The notes under the pieces were generated by a model. It saw nothing but the letters and a program-made list of their open reading frames with translations, did not search any database and had not been told where the DNA came from. From Aurantiochytrium sp. KH105 (taxonomy: Eukaryota; Sar; Bigyra; Thraustochytrida; Thraustochytriidae): a stretch of 64,000 nucleotides of DNA. Location: assembly GCA_003116975.1 (NCBI GenBank), contig BGKB01000147.1:1-64000 (forward strand), written 5' to 3'. Shown one piece after another: positions 27,717 to 37,941 of the stretch (position 1 is its first letter; every line of letters begins with the position of its first letter). A program made the position numbers and the translations under genes.

Positions 27717-28189
27717 CTTGCCCTTATTTGCTTTGACCGGCCAATGGCAGAACTACTGAACTTCGCGAATCAGGATGTCTCGTCGCAGGCCGCAGCCGCG
27801 CGCGTCGGAATGCCACACGAGCAAGTCGGGGCTCTCCAAGTCTCGAGACTGCGCCTGTCCGCGCAGCTGCAGCTCGCCCGCCGCGCCGCGGCTTGTGAAT
27901 CTTGCCTTTGCTCGCGCTCGCACACACCCGCAGCAACGCTTGGCGCGGACCCCTTTACATTATTTTTCTCCCCTTTTTCCATGTGTGTCTTGGCCTTTTG
28001 CGAACACAGATTGAATTCAAAGAGAGCGAGGAACGAAGGAGAGAACTCGGCACGGAGGGAAAGAATAGAAGAAGTGGCAAACGTTGAAGCGAAAAGGTGA
28101 AGCGAAAAGTAAATGCTCGACGTTAATTTTTTCTCTTGTTTTTTTGGGGGTGGGGGGATGAAACACAGGGTCTGACCTCGGCGGCCTCC
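27717..28189. other. spacer between the coiled-coil and Zn2Cys6 genes
   Basis: Mixed composition, with an A/G-rich stretch near 28010-28120 and a T- then G-run near 28130-28155. No gene seen. Confidence 0.5.
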
Positions 28190-30526
28190 TTACTGCTGAT
28201 CCTGTTGGCTGTAACCACCCGAGAAGCCCTGCCAGTTGATGAGCGAGCCGAGCCAGTCGGTGTCGTTGAGAGAGTCGACATAGTCGGCCTCATCGCCGTA
28301 GCTCGGGGCAGCGGTATCCCGAGCGGCTTCCTCGGCCTGCTGCGAAAGCATGTCTTGCTGGCTTTGCTTGCCACTTTGGTTTGCCGAAGGGTACGAAGAG
28401 ATAGATCCTTCGATCGCTCCCTTGGCAGCCTGGCCAAGCTTGCGCATACCGGCTGGGGTGTACTTGTACTTTTTGTGCTGGGGTGAGTCGCTGCCACTGC
28501 CGCTACCGTTGCCGCTTTTCTCGATGTCGCCCGCCTCACGCTTGATTGGCGCTTGGCCATCCCCTGACGAGGACGGGACGGCGACCGCTGCACCAGGCTC
28601 AAAGATGTCCCAATGCTGATAGTAAGAGGCAAGGTCGCTAGGCACCACGTCCGGGGGCACAGAGCACGTAAAACTGGCAGCCCGTGGCACAGGCGGAACG
28701 CTCACAGCGCTCGGTGACGCGACCGGATGCGTCTTGCTCGTTTCAGAGGATTCTCCCTCGTCCTGCTGCGTCTCGCCACCCTTGGCGGCGCCGCCCGGGC
28801 TACCGTTGTCTTGGTTAGCACCGAGAGTCTCTGTGGAGATGGGCTCCGTTTCCTTGCTGTCTTCGTCGACGGGCTCGCCAAGGTTGTCAAAGTTGAAAAT
28901 AATGTGGCTCTCAATGTGCTTGCCCTTTTTGTATACACGGTGGCAGCACTCCAAGAGACACTGGCGCTGGCGCCAAAGACCCTCACTCTCGCTAAAGACC
29001 CAGAACTTGAACGAGTGGGTGCTGGGCACCTCGCGTACATAGCCAGGCTCGGGCTCGAGCTTCATTCCCATGCTTTGAAATTTGAGCGACATGATTTGCA
29101 GAAAAGTGACGAGGTCCTCCTCAGTGACAATAATCTTGGCAATAATGTCGCCGCCCCAAGGAAGAAATCCAGAACCACTCCAGGTGATGAGGTCGCGCAA
29201 AGCCTTGTCTGAGAGGTTGAACATGCGCGCAAAGGCCTCGTTGGAGCGAATGTCGTACTCTGCTGGATAGTCGTACTGGAGAAATTCGAGCGAGGCCTTG
29301 GTGTTGTTTTTGTGTGCGTCGAGCATGTCGAGAAACCGCTTGCTCGGTGGGACGGCGGCGAGTGACTCTTGTTCAGCCTTGAGGAGTTCCGTGGTCCCTT
29401 GCGCAGCTTGCTCATTGACGGGGAAGCTCGGTTCTTTGTGGGGATGCATCATGATTGTGGTGGAGCACTCCGCGCAGCAGCTGGGTTTGACAGGGCACTC
29501 GTCCTTGACAGCTTCGAGGACCGACTTCATCTTGACGTTCATGGCCTCGAGAAAGGACTCGATCATTTTACTGAGTTGTTTGTTGTGCGTACGCTTACAG
29601 TGCCAGCGCAAGAGCTGCAGCTGTCGCGCAAACCAGCACCAGGCGATGCCACGCTTTTCGTTGTCCACAAAGCTGTTCTCCTGGTGTCTAAAGATCGTAA
29701 AGAAGACTGTCCAGAGCCGACGCTCGTAGGGACTAATATCTACGGTGACGCTGGCCACGCGGTCCGTCTCCCCGTCAGTTTTGTGTTTGGCGTTGAGTTT
29801 CAGCTTGCTTTGCGTCCCTGGTGCCGCGAGGGGCTCGTCGCTGCGCATAAGCGCCCTGTTCTTGGGCGGGCCGCGCCTGCGCTTAAAGGCATACACGCAC
29901 ACGAGGTTCTTTTTCTCGCAACGAAGGCATGGTCGCTTCCCGTTGCATTTGCACTTTGCCTTGGTGCACGCCTCGCACGCCGCCTTGAACGGGCTCTTGA
30001 AGGAAGCCCCCTGCATCATGGTGGCGGAGGTTGTGGAAGCTCCGTTCGGGGCCGAGCGACGAAGAAGAGCCCCTCGCGCCTCGTCTCGGGTCCCTTGCGC
30101 TTCGTTCTGCCCAGTGCGACTCAGCCGCAGATCGTCGCCGACGTCCTCGTTGTCTTCGTCGTCGTCTTCGTCGTCGTTGTCGTCGTCGTCGTCGTCGTCG
30201 TCCTCGTTCTCCCGCTCGTCTCGAGCGTGGGCTCGCGCTTCGTGGCAGCCGCGATCGCGGGCTTGTGCGCGTCGCTTGCGGCGGCGAAACGGGCTCGAGG
30301 CCGGCCGCGGTCTGTCTGCCTCGCCCCGCGGGCCTCGCGCGGGCCTCGCGCGGCCTTGCGCGACTCGCGCGCTCCGGTCCGACGGGCTCTGCTGCGAGCG
30401 GCGGCGCGCGGGCGAGAGGGCCCCGCGCGTGCGTCGCGGCGGCGCCACCCCTGGGAGGGTTCGCGTTCTGGCGGCCAGGAAACTCGAGAATGAGGCGGAG
30501 AAGATCGTAGACACCATCGTAGACAT
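28190..30526 (-). CDS. Zn(II)2Cys6 transcription factor with PAS-like domain
   Basis: A 778-residue protein from the ATG at 30526; a second start pair lies at residues 170-171. The first 165 residues are low-complexity with an acidic run (about 108-130). A fungal-type binuclear zinc cluster follows: C184, C187, C194, C200, C203, C210 (spacing 2, 6, 5, 2, 6), then a basic stretch (FKRRRGPPK). Residues about 262-335 are aromatic-rich (RLWTVFFTIFRHQ, WCWFARQLQ). A later region (about 430-545; MFNLSDKALRDLI, GSGFLPWGGD, HSFKFWVFSE) resembles the PAS-like domain of fungal gluconeogenesis regulators of the ERT1/AcuK group. The C-terminal third is Ser/Gly/Gln-rich, like an activation region. It should act in the nucleus as a DNA-binding regulator. 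Outside fungi this zinc cluster is uncommon. Target genes unknown. Confidence 0.88.
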   Translation of the reverse strand: MSTMVSTIFSASFSSFLAARTRTLPGVAPPRRTRGALSPARRRSQQSPSDRSARVAQGRARPARGPRGEADRPRPASSPFRRRKRRAQARDRGCHEARAHARDERENEDDDDDDDDNDDEDDDEDNEDVGDDLRLSRTGQNEAQGTRDEARGALLRRSAPNGASTTSATMMQGASFKSPFKAACEACTKAKCKCNGKRPCLRCEKKNLVCVYAFKRRRGPPKNRALMRSDEPLAAPGTQSKLKLNAKHKTDGETDRVASVTVDISPYERRLWTVFFTIFRHQENSFVDNEKRGIAWCWFARQLQLLRWHCKRTHNKQLSKMIESFLEAMNVKMKSVLEAVKDECPVKPSCCAECSTTIMMHPHKEPSFPVNEQAAQGTTELLKAEQESLAAVPPSKRFLDMLDAHKNNTKASLEFLQYDYPAEYDIRSNEAFARMFNLSDKALRDLITWSGSGFLPWGGDIIAKIIVTEEDLVTFLQIMSLKFQSMGMKLEPEPGYVREVPSTHSFKFWVFSESEGLWRQRQCLLECCHRVYKKGKHIESHIIFNFDNLGEPVDEDSKETEPISTETLGANQDNGSPGGAAKGGETQQDEGESSETSKTHPVASPSAVSVPPVPRAASFTCSVPPDVVPSDLASYYQHWDIFEPGAAVAVPSSSGDGQAPIKREAGDIEKSGNGSGSGSDSPQHKKYKYTPAGMRKLGQAAKGAIEGSISSYPSANQSGKQSQQDMLSQQAEEAARDTAAPSYGDEADYVDSLNDTDWLGSLINWQGFSGGYSQQDQQ

Positions 30527-31256
30527 CGGGGCAGAGCGTCACCCACGCAGAGAGAGGCCACCGAAGGGAGACAGAGATCCGTTGGCGCGCACAACAGCCG
30601 TGACCTGGACTTGAGCTTGAGCTTGAGCTTGAACTTTGTTGATCTTGCTTGAGCTCAGGGCTGAAGTGCCGACCCGGCTGGTGGGGTGGACTCGGAAGGG
30701 GAGATCTCCACTTATCCTGGAAGCGAAATATGCGCTTGGATGGCGGGGGGAGGGATGACATGGCAAATATGTGGTGGCTTCGCTGGAGATTTGGCGCGCA
30801 TGAAATGAAAAAGGGTGACCAAAGATGGGCTACGGTGGCGCTACATTCACGGACTTACAAAGGGAAAGGAAGGAATGCATGAGCGATGATAATAATCATA
30901 ATAACAATGAAAGGCTGGGCTGCTGCGGCGCGGAGTATGCTGGCGCGGAGCTCTTGACAAGTTGATCTCTGCATTCTTAGGTCATTGACAGTGAGGCATC
31001 AAGAGCTAGCTTGAGGAAGCAATACAGAGAGCGGGGAGCCGGGATGAAAGAGGGTGCTTGTGCGGTGCAGTCTACAAGCGCCGCGGCCGCCGCGCGCAAT
31101 TCTTCCTTGGCAGCCTCGATCGAGAGCAAGCGCAGCAAACTGCGATCGTAAAATACGATCTGCACCTTCATCATTCGCGCAGACAGCACAAGGCAGGCAA
31201 CCAACCAGGCAAGACGAAGGGCAGGCAAACAGGCCCGAGGCACACGAAGCGAAACC
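30527..31256. other. divergent promoter region of the Zn2Cys6 and vasohibin genes
   Basis: A 730-base head-to-head spacer. It contains a (TTGAGC)n-like stretch (about 30610-30655) and an A/T-richer patch near 30880-30910. No gene seen. Confidence 0.55.
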
Positions 31257-32618
31257 ATGGCCACCGCGAATGCAGACTTTGCCGCACACGGCCTTTGCGA
31301 AGCGCAGCCCGGAACGGAGGAGCCTTCAAGCCGCGAGGAGCATGGCGACCGCGAACTGAAGAGTAACACGGGCACCAATGATCACGGAAGTCTGTCGAAA
31401 AACACGGGGGTGGCTAATAGCGGACCTCTGGGTAAGTCGCCCTCGAGCAAAGCTGCCCTTGCGAAGGCAATCAAGGCCTTGGAGGAAAAGGACCCCGATA
31501 CCCTTCCAGAGGTGCCGCGGCCGCGCGCGCCGACGAACTTTGCTCCCGCAGCGAGCGCTGCGTGGCGGCTTGAACGCATTCAGCAGTACATTAGTCGGCT
31601 CGAATATAATCACACGGGCACCAACTACTTTACGATCCGCAAGGACCGCGGAGCGAAACGACTTGCAGGAACTGCACGCGAGATCATGCGCGAGTGTCTG
31701 CCAATTAAGTGCATTGAGGCTGTTTTCTTGGGCTTTTATCTGACACTGGGCATGAACGATCTCGTGCGCATTCCTCTTCGCTTCCAGTCAAGCGTAGAGC
31801 AGAATGGACAGTTTGTCTTTAAGCATATTGTAATGGCCGTGGGTCATAAGGGCCGCTGGGGCGCCATTGGACTGAGCCGCAAGGAGACTCTTATGCATCG
31901 CAAAATCCAATTTGATTCTCTCGCAGAGCTTATCAAAGACTTTTGCGGAGCCTATGGGAACCTGGGGCATTGTGTGCAGCATGTGGGCGTGGGCTTGCCT
32001 TTTGGTCACTGCGAGCACTCCATGGAGCCCATTCACTGGCGACCGCTTATGATTGAGTTTGACGGTGCTGCTCGTCAGTGGAGTGAGGCGACCGAGCAAG
32101 CCATTAATACGTTTGTGAACAGGCTCGAAGTGATTGAGCCGTACGTGTTGGCGCACGGAGGCGAGCTTCCCACTTGGTTTTTGGACCAACACCCGACGGT
32201 GAAACGGCCTTCTGGTTCTGTCGAGGGAGGTTCCAAATCAAAGAAGAAATCGAGCAAGACGAAGCAGCTTGCCAAGTCAGGGAGTAAGCGCAGTTCACTG
32301 GCAGAACAAAGCATTGCCTCTTCTGATGAACAGCAGGAAGAGGGCAAGAAAATTGACCTCGAAGGTGCGTCGGAAGAAGATGGAATGGAAGAGGAGCGCA
32401 AGGAGGAAGACGAGGCGGACGAACACAGCAACAAGAACGAGAATAGCAAGGAAGATTCCGAGGCGAGCAACGAAAAAGATCTCAATACGGCACACCTCGC
32501 TACTATGACTGCCGAGGACTTTCTTCAGGCCCGTGAACCCGCGCCACCATCTCTCGAAATCCCGGCGCTCGGTCTAATGGCCGTGTCGATCCCGCGCCTC
32601 GAGGATCTTACGCTATAG
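31257..32618 (+). CDS. vasohibin-family tubulin carboxypeptidase
   Basis: A 453-residue protein from an ATG in good context (accATGg). Vasohibins are transglutaminase-like Cys proteases that remove the C-terminal Tyr from alpha-tubulin. The core (about 103-290) follows human VASH1 closely: IQQYISRLEYNHTGT, LPIKCIEAVFLG, KHIVMAVG, WGAIGLSRKETLM and FDSLAELIKDF. The catalytic triad is C152, H190 and S207, all present. Residues 1-100 are hydrophilic. The tail (about 320-420) is highly charged Lys/Glu/Ser-rich sequence, as in animal vasohibins where the tail helps microtubule binding, and ends with a hydrophobic segment. Animal vasohibins work with the small chaperone SVBP; no SVBP-like gene is visible nearby. 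Diverges from the Zn2Cys6 gene and converges on bL35m. Confidence 0.93.
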   Translation: MATANADFAAHGLCEAQPGTEEPSSREEHGDRELKSNTGTNDHGSLSKNTGVANSGPLGKSPSSKAALAKAIKALEEKDPDTLPEVPRPRAPTNFAPAASAAWRLERIQQYISRLEYNHTGTNYFTIRKDRGAKRLAGTAREIMRECLPIKCIEAVFLGFYLTLGMNDLVRIPLRFQSSVEQNGQFVFKHIVMAVGHKGRWGAIGLSRKETLMHRKIQFDSLAELIKDFCGAYGNLGHCVQHVGVGLPFGHCEHSMEPIHWRPLMIEFDGAARQWSEATEQAINTFVNRLEVIEPYVLAHGGELPTWFLDQHPTVKRPSGSVEGGSKSKKKSSKTKQLAKSGSKRSSLAEQSIASSDEQQEEGKKIDLEGASEEDGMEEERKEEDEADEHSNKNENSKEDSEASNEKDLNTAHLATMTAEDFLQAREPAPPSLEIPALGLMAVSIPRLEDLTL

Positions 32619-33064
32619 TGGTTCTTGCACTGCGATCATCTTGCGCTGTACATTTTCTCGGTACTCTCATTGTCTTCTTTGTTTCGGACGTGGTGCCAAT
32701 TGAAGAGACGCAGACAAAGACCACGACGATTATCCTTGTTTTCAGACCAAAAAGAAAACCCGACAATCTTTAATTTCTGTTTTTCGGGGTGCATGAGAAT
32801 AGACTTGGCATGGCAGGCCATATTCTTGGATGCAACAAAACGCGAACAAGCTGGCCGAGGTGACTGATTTCGCTCCCCATCGAAATACGGGAAAAGAATC
32901 ATCACCCGAGATCAGATAGGAAGAGCAAGCATGGAATGGATACGGCATCACGACGATACCTTGCAGCCCTGGATATTTCGGGAATGAGTTACCAATAGGC
33001 CTACATAAGTGAAGGGATCTGATAGAAAGGAAAGCAGAATCAGCGACAAAATAGATGATGGCGC
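32619..33064. other. convergent 3' spacer
   Basis: A/T-rich spacer between the tail-to-tail vasohibin and bL35m genes; no gene seen. Confidence 0.6.
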
Positions 33065-33481
33065 TTACTCCCTAAGGGTTCGCCGAAGCTGGTTATAGTG
33101 CGGATGGGTGTGGTCCATGGCGACAACGAGACCCTTTTCCCGAGTGTGTTTGCGGTTCTTCTTGTGCATCTTGTGCCTGCGGCCAGCGCCGAGAAACTTG
33201 TAGCTGCCGTCACCCTTGCGGCGGAAGCGCTTCTTCGCGCCGGAGTGGCTCTTGTTGGGCCTAAAGGTGCCGAATAACCTCGAGACAACCGCGGTCCACG
33301 CAGGCACCATCTGCTGCGGCGCTGCGACCTGGGCCACGACCTGCGGCGCCTGCACCAGCTGGAGCTGCTGCTGCTGCTGCTGCACGAGTGGCGCCCGCGG
33401 CATGGCGCCCACCACGCTCGAGCTCTGCGCCGCGTACCGCGGCGCTGCGCGGCGCGCAGCGGCAGCTGCGTGCGCAAGCAT
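33065..33481 (-). CDS. mitochondrial ribosomal protein bL35m
   Basis: A 138-residue protein from the ATG at 33481. The C-terminal half matches bacterial/mitochondrial ribosomal protein L35: SHSGAKKRFRRKGDGSYKF, AGRRHKMHKKNRKHTRE, ending LRRTLRE. This small basic protein is part of the large mitochondrial ribosomal subunit. The N-terminal 60 residues are Ala/Arg-rich with a poly-Gln run (QQQQQQLQL), consistent with a mitochondrial targeting sequence plus linker. A bacterial L35 is about 65 residues, so the extension is about 70 residues. The gene is nuclear, with no intron visible. Confidence 0.9.
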   Translation of the reverse strand: MLAHAAAAARRAAPRYAAQSSSVVGAMPRAPLVQQQQQQLQLVQAPQVVAQVAAPQQMVPAWTAVVSRLFGTFRPNKSHSGAKKRFRRKGDGSYKFLGAGRRHKMHKKNRKHTREKGLVVAMDHTHPHYNQLRRTLRE

Positions 33482-34769
33482 CTTTTCTCTCGCCCTGCGT
33501 CCGGACCTGCCCGCGCGCCCTCGCTCCTGCCCGCGCTCGCGAGGTCGCTGCTCTTCTGCACCACGCCGTCCAGGAGCGGCAGCGCAGCCGCAGGGCCGCG
33601 GCGAAGAGGTCTATTTCGAAGAGGCCTATCTGTTGGCGGTCTGTACCTCCATGAAGCGGGGTATTTGGCGTTATTTTTTCGCCTCGGGCGTGTCAGCTGC
33701 GGCTGGGCAGCTTTCAGATGTGGGTCAAAGCTGGTCAGATTTGGGTGCGCCGCGGCGCACAATTGTGATCTCTCAAGCGCGAGGCATCGGTAAGCGTGAT
33801 CAGCAGCGACCTGCAGCCAGCATCACTGTCAGCCACGGCCGTAGCCGTTCTTATTATACATCAAGTGCAGTCATTGGTGACAAGTCCATTCATCTCTCCA
33901 AGCACATGCGGCGCAGCTCGCAGCGAGATGCACGCGCGACAGGACCCCACGGGACATTCATGGACTGGCTGAGTGACCGACTGAGTGACTCGCTGACGTA
34001 CAAGCGAACGACAGTGTAACGACAACAGGATTCGAACCTAGGAGTGTCGTGCAGCGCCTGTTGCTGTCTGTCGTACGACTGTCGCTCAATCGGATCGACA
34101 GAACTCGAGATCGATCGACAGAACTCCCAAGGGCAGGCGACACGTTTTGGCGGCGAGCTTGCTGACAGACGGCAGGTAGGTGGCCACGCGCGGGTCGTTC
34201 ATTCTGATTCATTCATTCCTTCATTCGTTCGTACGTTCGAGAAGGTCGCACAGGTCGAACGAACCCTTAACTGCGAAGACGGAAGACGAAGAAGTCAGAA
34301 AAATAAAGTAAAATGTACGATGAATTTTAGGACATGTGGCAATGCCCATGAGGGTATTTCTGCGACAGACTGCAATTCTGTCGGCTGCGTTCAAGTATCG
34401 GAAAGGCAAAAGCAAGCGCGACCAACGACGAGACGCTCCTCCAAGCTCTCAACAAGCGCGCTGCTTGTCTGTCTTGTCCGCTTTCACTTGCTAGACTCGA
34501 TCGCGTCTGTAGCACTGAGCGACCTCGAAAGCCAGGTCTTGAAGGCGTACACATTGTGGCTGCTAATGCAGTACAAGTACAAGTTATCCTTTGTGATGTG
34601 ACGGTGCGAGTGACCGGCCATCGCCATGATTGTACGTGCAACGAGCTTCTGATGATGGTACGAGCGGCCGGCTCTAGGGCCTGCGCCCAGCTCTCAATCG
34701 TGCATGCTCGCGCTGCCTGCACGTCTGTCCGGCCTGGAGCCACCTCGGAGCCAGCTCCAGGCAGCAAAT
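33482..34769. other. spacer with a tRNA-like patch, no protein gene
   Basis: A GC-rich left part near the bL35m start and mixed sequence after it. The only structured item is the tRNA-like B-box segment at 34017-34087. Reading frames are short and irregular. Confidence 0.5.
34017..34087 (-). other. degenerate tRNA-like or SINE-like segment with perfect B box
   Basis: On the minus strand GGTTCGAATCC (34028-34038) matches the Pol III B-box consensus exactly. A 7-bp outer stem is possible (AGCGACA with TGTCGTT). The D arm is not recognisable and the anticodon region is too short for a normal tRNA, so this is probably a decayed tRNA or tRNA-derived repeat. No long T run follows. Confidence 0.3.
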
Positions 34770-36617
34770 TTATGCAACATCCTTGGCGCGACGCACGATG
34801 GATCTATGAAGCTGCTCCTTTCTGCATGGTTTGAGAATGTGGTCGTCAAAGCCGAGACTTAGGAACTCTTGACTCGAATCTGCAGTGAGTGCCATGATCC
34901 ATAGAGATTGGCGGCCCGGTATCGCGCGAATGGCCTGGCAGGCCCGTATGCCATCCATGACGGGCATGTGAATGTCCAAGAAGATGCATTTGATGTCCGG
35001 GTGAGCTTTGACGTGATCAACGGCTTCTTGTCCATTTGCGACAAAGGTGATGTTGCGATAACCGAGCTGCTGCATCATGCGCTTCATGATGAGCTGGTTG
35101 GTCTCATTGTCCTCGGCGACAAGAATTGGCAAATCACTCTCGATACTGCCGAGCGCCAAGTCTGCGTAGTGAGCTGCAGGAGCAGGTATTGGTACGGTAT
35201 CTGGAACAGAAATTGCGCGCGAACGCACCGGGGGTATCCCCGAGGGCACATGAGGGGTGACGGCGGCCGTTGGCCTTTTACGAGTCACTTTTTCTTGTGC
35301 ATCGGCGATGCGTTTATCGAGAATGACCTTGGGACGCGCGACCTGTGTAGAGGGAGGACTGGGAGACAGAGACTCGCTGGGGATGCAAACAATAAAGGTT
35401 GACCCTGAGCGAGGCGAGCTGCGAACAAAGATGCCGCCCTCCATTTTTTCGACGAGGACCTTGCATATTGAGAGCCCGAGACCTGTGCCGCCAAACTTTC
35501 GCTCGATGGAGTTGTCTGCCTGCATGAAGCGGTCGAAGATGATGGGTATCTTTGCGGGCTCAATGCCGACGCCCGAGTCTTGGACTGAAAAGACGAAGAA
35601 GCGGCTGGTGGTCTGTGGTTCGCGAATTTTTGGGTGAGCGCTATAGATGGCTGGGTCATCGCGCAGAGCTTGTACGTAGGTCGCGGGAACGACGCTTGCG
35701 CGAAAGGTGACCTTTCCATTTCGGGGTGTGAACTTGATGGCGTTGGAGGTGATGTTGGTGAGGACCTGGGTGAGACGGCGCTCATCGGCGTGAATGACCT
35801 GATTCACGCCGGGATTTTCGACGTCCATGCAGAGACGTACGCCGTTTTCTTTGGCGGGGATCTCCATCATGGACTTGACAGTGTTGAGGCAAGCCGTGAG
35901 GGAGAAGGCGGCCTTTTCTAAGGTGTACTCTACGTGTTCGAGACGCGTGCAGTCTAGCACGTCGTTGATGAGGCACAAGAGGTGCGATGCTGATTTTTGG
36001 ATTCCAGAGACGTGCTCGTGTTGCCAGTCGGAGAGTTTTGTTCCTTCGAGGATGTCTGCGAAGCCGATGATGCTCCAAAGGGGAGTGCGCGTTTCGTGTG
36101 ACATGGTGGCGACAAAGTCCGACTTGGCCCTTGCGAGTCGAAGTGCTTCCTCGTGCTGGCGACCTAGCTGCGAGTGTCTTTTGTGCATATCGATGAGCGC
36201 GGCGCGGCTCTGGGCGATCTCTTTCTCAAGCTGAGATCCCTGGCGCAAGAGCTCGCGGACGTCGATAAAGTGGATGTGCAAGAAGACGGCCGTGGCCAAC
36301 GAGACGACGGCGCAGGTCCACTTGCTAAGAGCCATCACAGATGAGAGCCAGGGCCATCCGTGCGGCAGGGTGGCCAGGAGATGAGTGACGCCGCAGCTGA
36401 GGATAAAGCAGAAGAAGGCGAGTCTGATTCTCTGGACGACCATGGGGATGCGCACGGACTTGAAGACGACCATGAGTTGCACGGGGATGAGAAAGTACGC
36501 CACGAAGATGAGCGCGTCTGCGACGGCGTCCTGGTCCCATGTCGACACGCTCACGGTGTTATCGCTGGCGCTCCCGCCTGCTGAGGGCACCGTCACGAGC
36601 TCCGGCACCATGAGCAT
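34770..36617 (-). CDS. ethylene-receptor-like hybrid histidine kinase
   Basis: A 615-residue membrane sensor kinase from the ATG at 36617. Residues about 34-118 form three membrane helices that follow the ethylene-binding domain of plant ETR1 and cyanobacterial homologues: DALIFVAYFLIPVQL (D34, Y41, P45), then SCGVTHLL with the copper-ligand pair C75 and H79, then a third helix ending in a His/Asp-rich turn and VRELLRQG. Plant receptors have Glu where this has Q47, and the N-terminal disulfide Cys pair is absent. A coiled linker leads to the kinase: phospho-acceptor H174 in SHETRTPL, an N box (LTNITSNAIKF), G boxes DSGVGIE and FGGTGLGLSI. The C-terminal receiver has D548 in FLDIHMPVMDG and the Lys in LKPCRK. 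No GAF domain lies between sensor and kinase, unlike ETR1. All catalytic residues are present. Ethylene binding is inferred from the ligands. Confidence 0.92.
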   Translation of the reverse strand: MLMVPELVTVPSAGGSASDNTVSVSTWDQDAVADALIFVAYFLIPVQLMVVFKSVRIPMVVQRIRLAFFCFILSCGVTHLLATLPHGWPWLSSVMALSKWTCAVVSLATAVFLHIHFIDVRELLRQGSQLEKEIAQSRAALIDMHKRHSQLGRQHEEALRLARAKSDFVATMSHETRTPLWSIIGFADILEGTKLSDWQHEHVSGIQKSASHLLCLINDVLDCTRLEHVEYTLEKAAFSLTACLNTVKSMMEIPAKENGVRLCMDVENPGVNQVIHADERRLTQVLTNITSNAIKFTPRNGKVTFRASVVPATYVQALRDDPAIYSAHPKIREPQTTSRFFVFSVQDSGVGIEPAKIPIIFDRFMQADNSIERKFGGTGLGLSICKVLVEKMEGGIFVRSSPRSGSTFIVCIPSESLSPSPPSTQVARPKVILDKRIADAQEKVTRKRPTAAVTPHVPSGIPPVRSRAISVPDTVPIPAPAAHYADLALGSIESDLPILVAEDNETNQLIMKRMMQQLGYRNITFVANGQEAVDHVKAHPDIKCIFLDIHMPVMDGIRACQAIRAIPGRQSLWIMALTADSSQEFLSLGFDDHILKPCRKEQLHRSIVRRAKDVA

Positions 36618-37275
36618 GGTGTCCTCGAAGGTGCCCGTGCCGGCCGCCTATCCGCAGGCGGAAGCGGGCGCGAGCGGGGAGCGCGAGGGGGGACGCAGTG
36701 CAGGGGCGGACGAGTGTGCGCGGAGCGCCGAGCGGAGCGCCTGCGCGCGGCCTGCGCTGGCCGCGTGCCTGCCGTTTGTTGTGCCACAAGCCTTCGTAGC
36801 TAGGCCCCGCGGCGGCCGGCCTCTCTCTCTCCTTCCTTCCCGTCTCGCGTCGCGAACGAGCGAGTCCCGGCCGTCCTCGCTGCGCCGCGGCGGGGTTCGG
36901 GTTCGCGGCGGCAGCCGAGCCAACGCACGGGTCGGCTCGCAAGGCCACGACACGGCCCGACGCGAGGCGCGACGGGACGAGACGAGACGAGACGAGACGG
37001 ACGAGTCAAGATGAGACGAGTTGAGATGAGACGAGACGGGATCGACGGCGCCCCCAAGACGCGTCTGGATGCCTGCCTGCCTGCCTCCCTCTGCCGACCT
37101 CCGCGGCTCGGCTCTGCTCTTCTGCTCTGCTCCGCTGCGCTCTGCCCTCGCGCGGCGCGGGCACGCAGGCGGGCGCGCAGGCAGGCTTCCCGCGCTCCTC
37201 CTTCCGCGCGCTCCGCGAGTCGGAGACCGCGCCCGTCGCCCGCGGGAAGAGCTTCTCCAAATTCAAAAAGCTTCT

Positions 37276-37427
<152 letters not shown>

Positions 37428-37428
37428 N
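37428..37428. other. single N, assembly gap at the microsatellite end
   Basis: The assembly breaks directly after a pure CTTT tract, so unknown sequence and extra repeat units may be missing. Confidence 0.85.
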
Positions 37429-37941
37429 GAGGCGGGGCGGGGCGAGCCCCGGGCCGAGGGCCGCGCGCCGCGGCTGGCTGCGCCGGCCGGCTGCCGCGGG
37501 CTCGTCTCGGCGGGCGCCGGGAAGCCTTTTGCGGAGCTGCGGAATGAGTCGGGCGCGAGGAGGGGGACTTCGCCAGGGCGCGCCTGCGCTGCGTGCAGGA
37601 CCTCGAGCGCGCCGCCGAGAGCGCCACGCCGCGCGCGCCGCCAGGGATGCTGGCCGCGGCGGATGGACGCGCTCCGGCGGCCGAGCGCGCGGCGGCTGCG
37701 CTGCGCACGGGGCGGGCGGGGCGGGGCAGAGGCAAGATCGCAAGGACTGTCTCCGACTTGGACTGACTGACCGCCCTGTGCGAGCCCTCTCTCACGATGT
37801 GCTGAGGGAGGGAAGGAGGGAGGCCCGGCGCGCCGCCATGATGTCGACCGCGTCAAGACGAGCGGTGATGGCGCCGGCGGATGTCGAACGGAGGGCGCCG
37901 GTCGAGTCGCCTGTGCATGTCCGCGCATCGCATCGCGTCGC

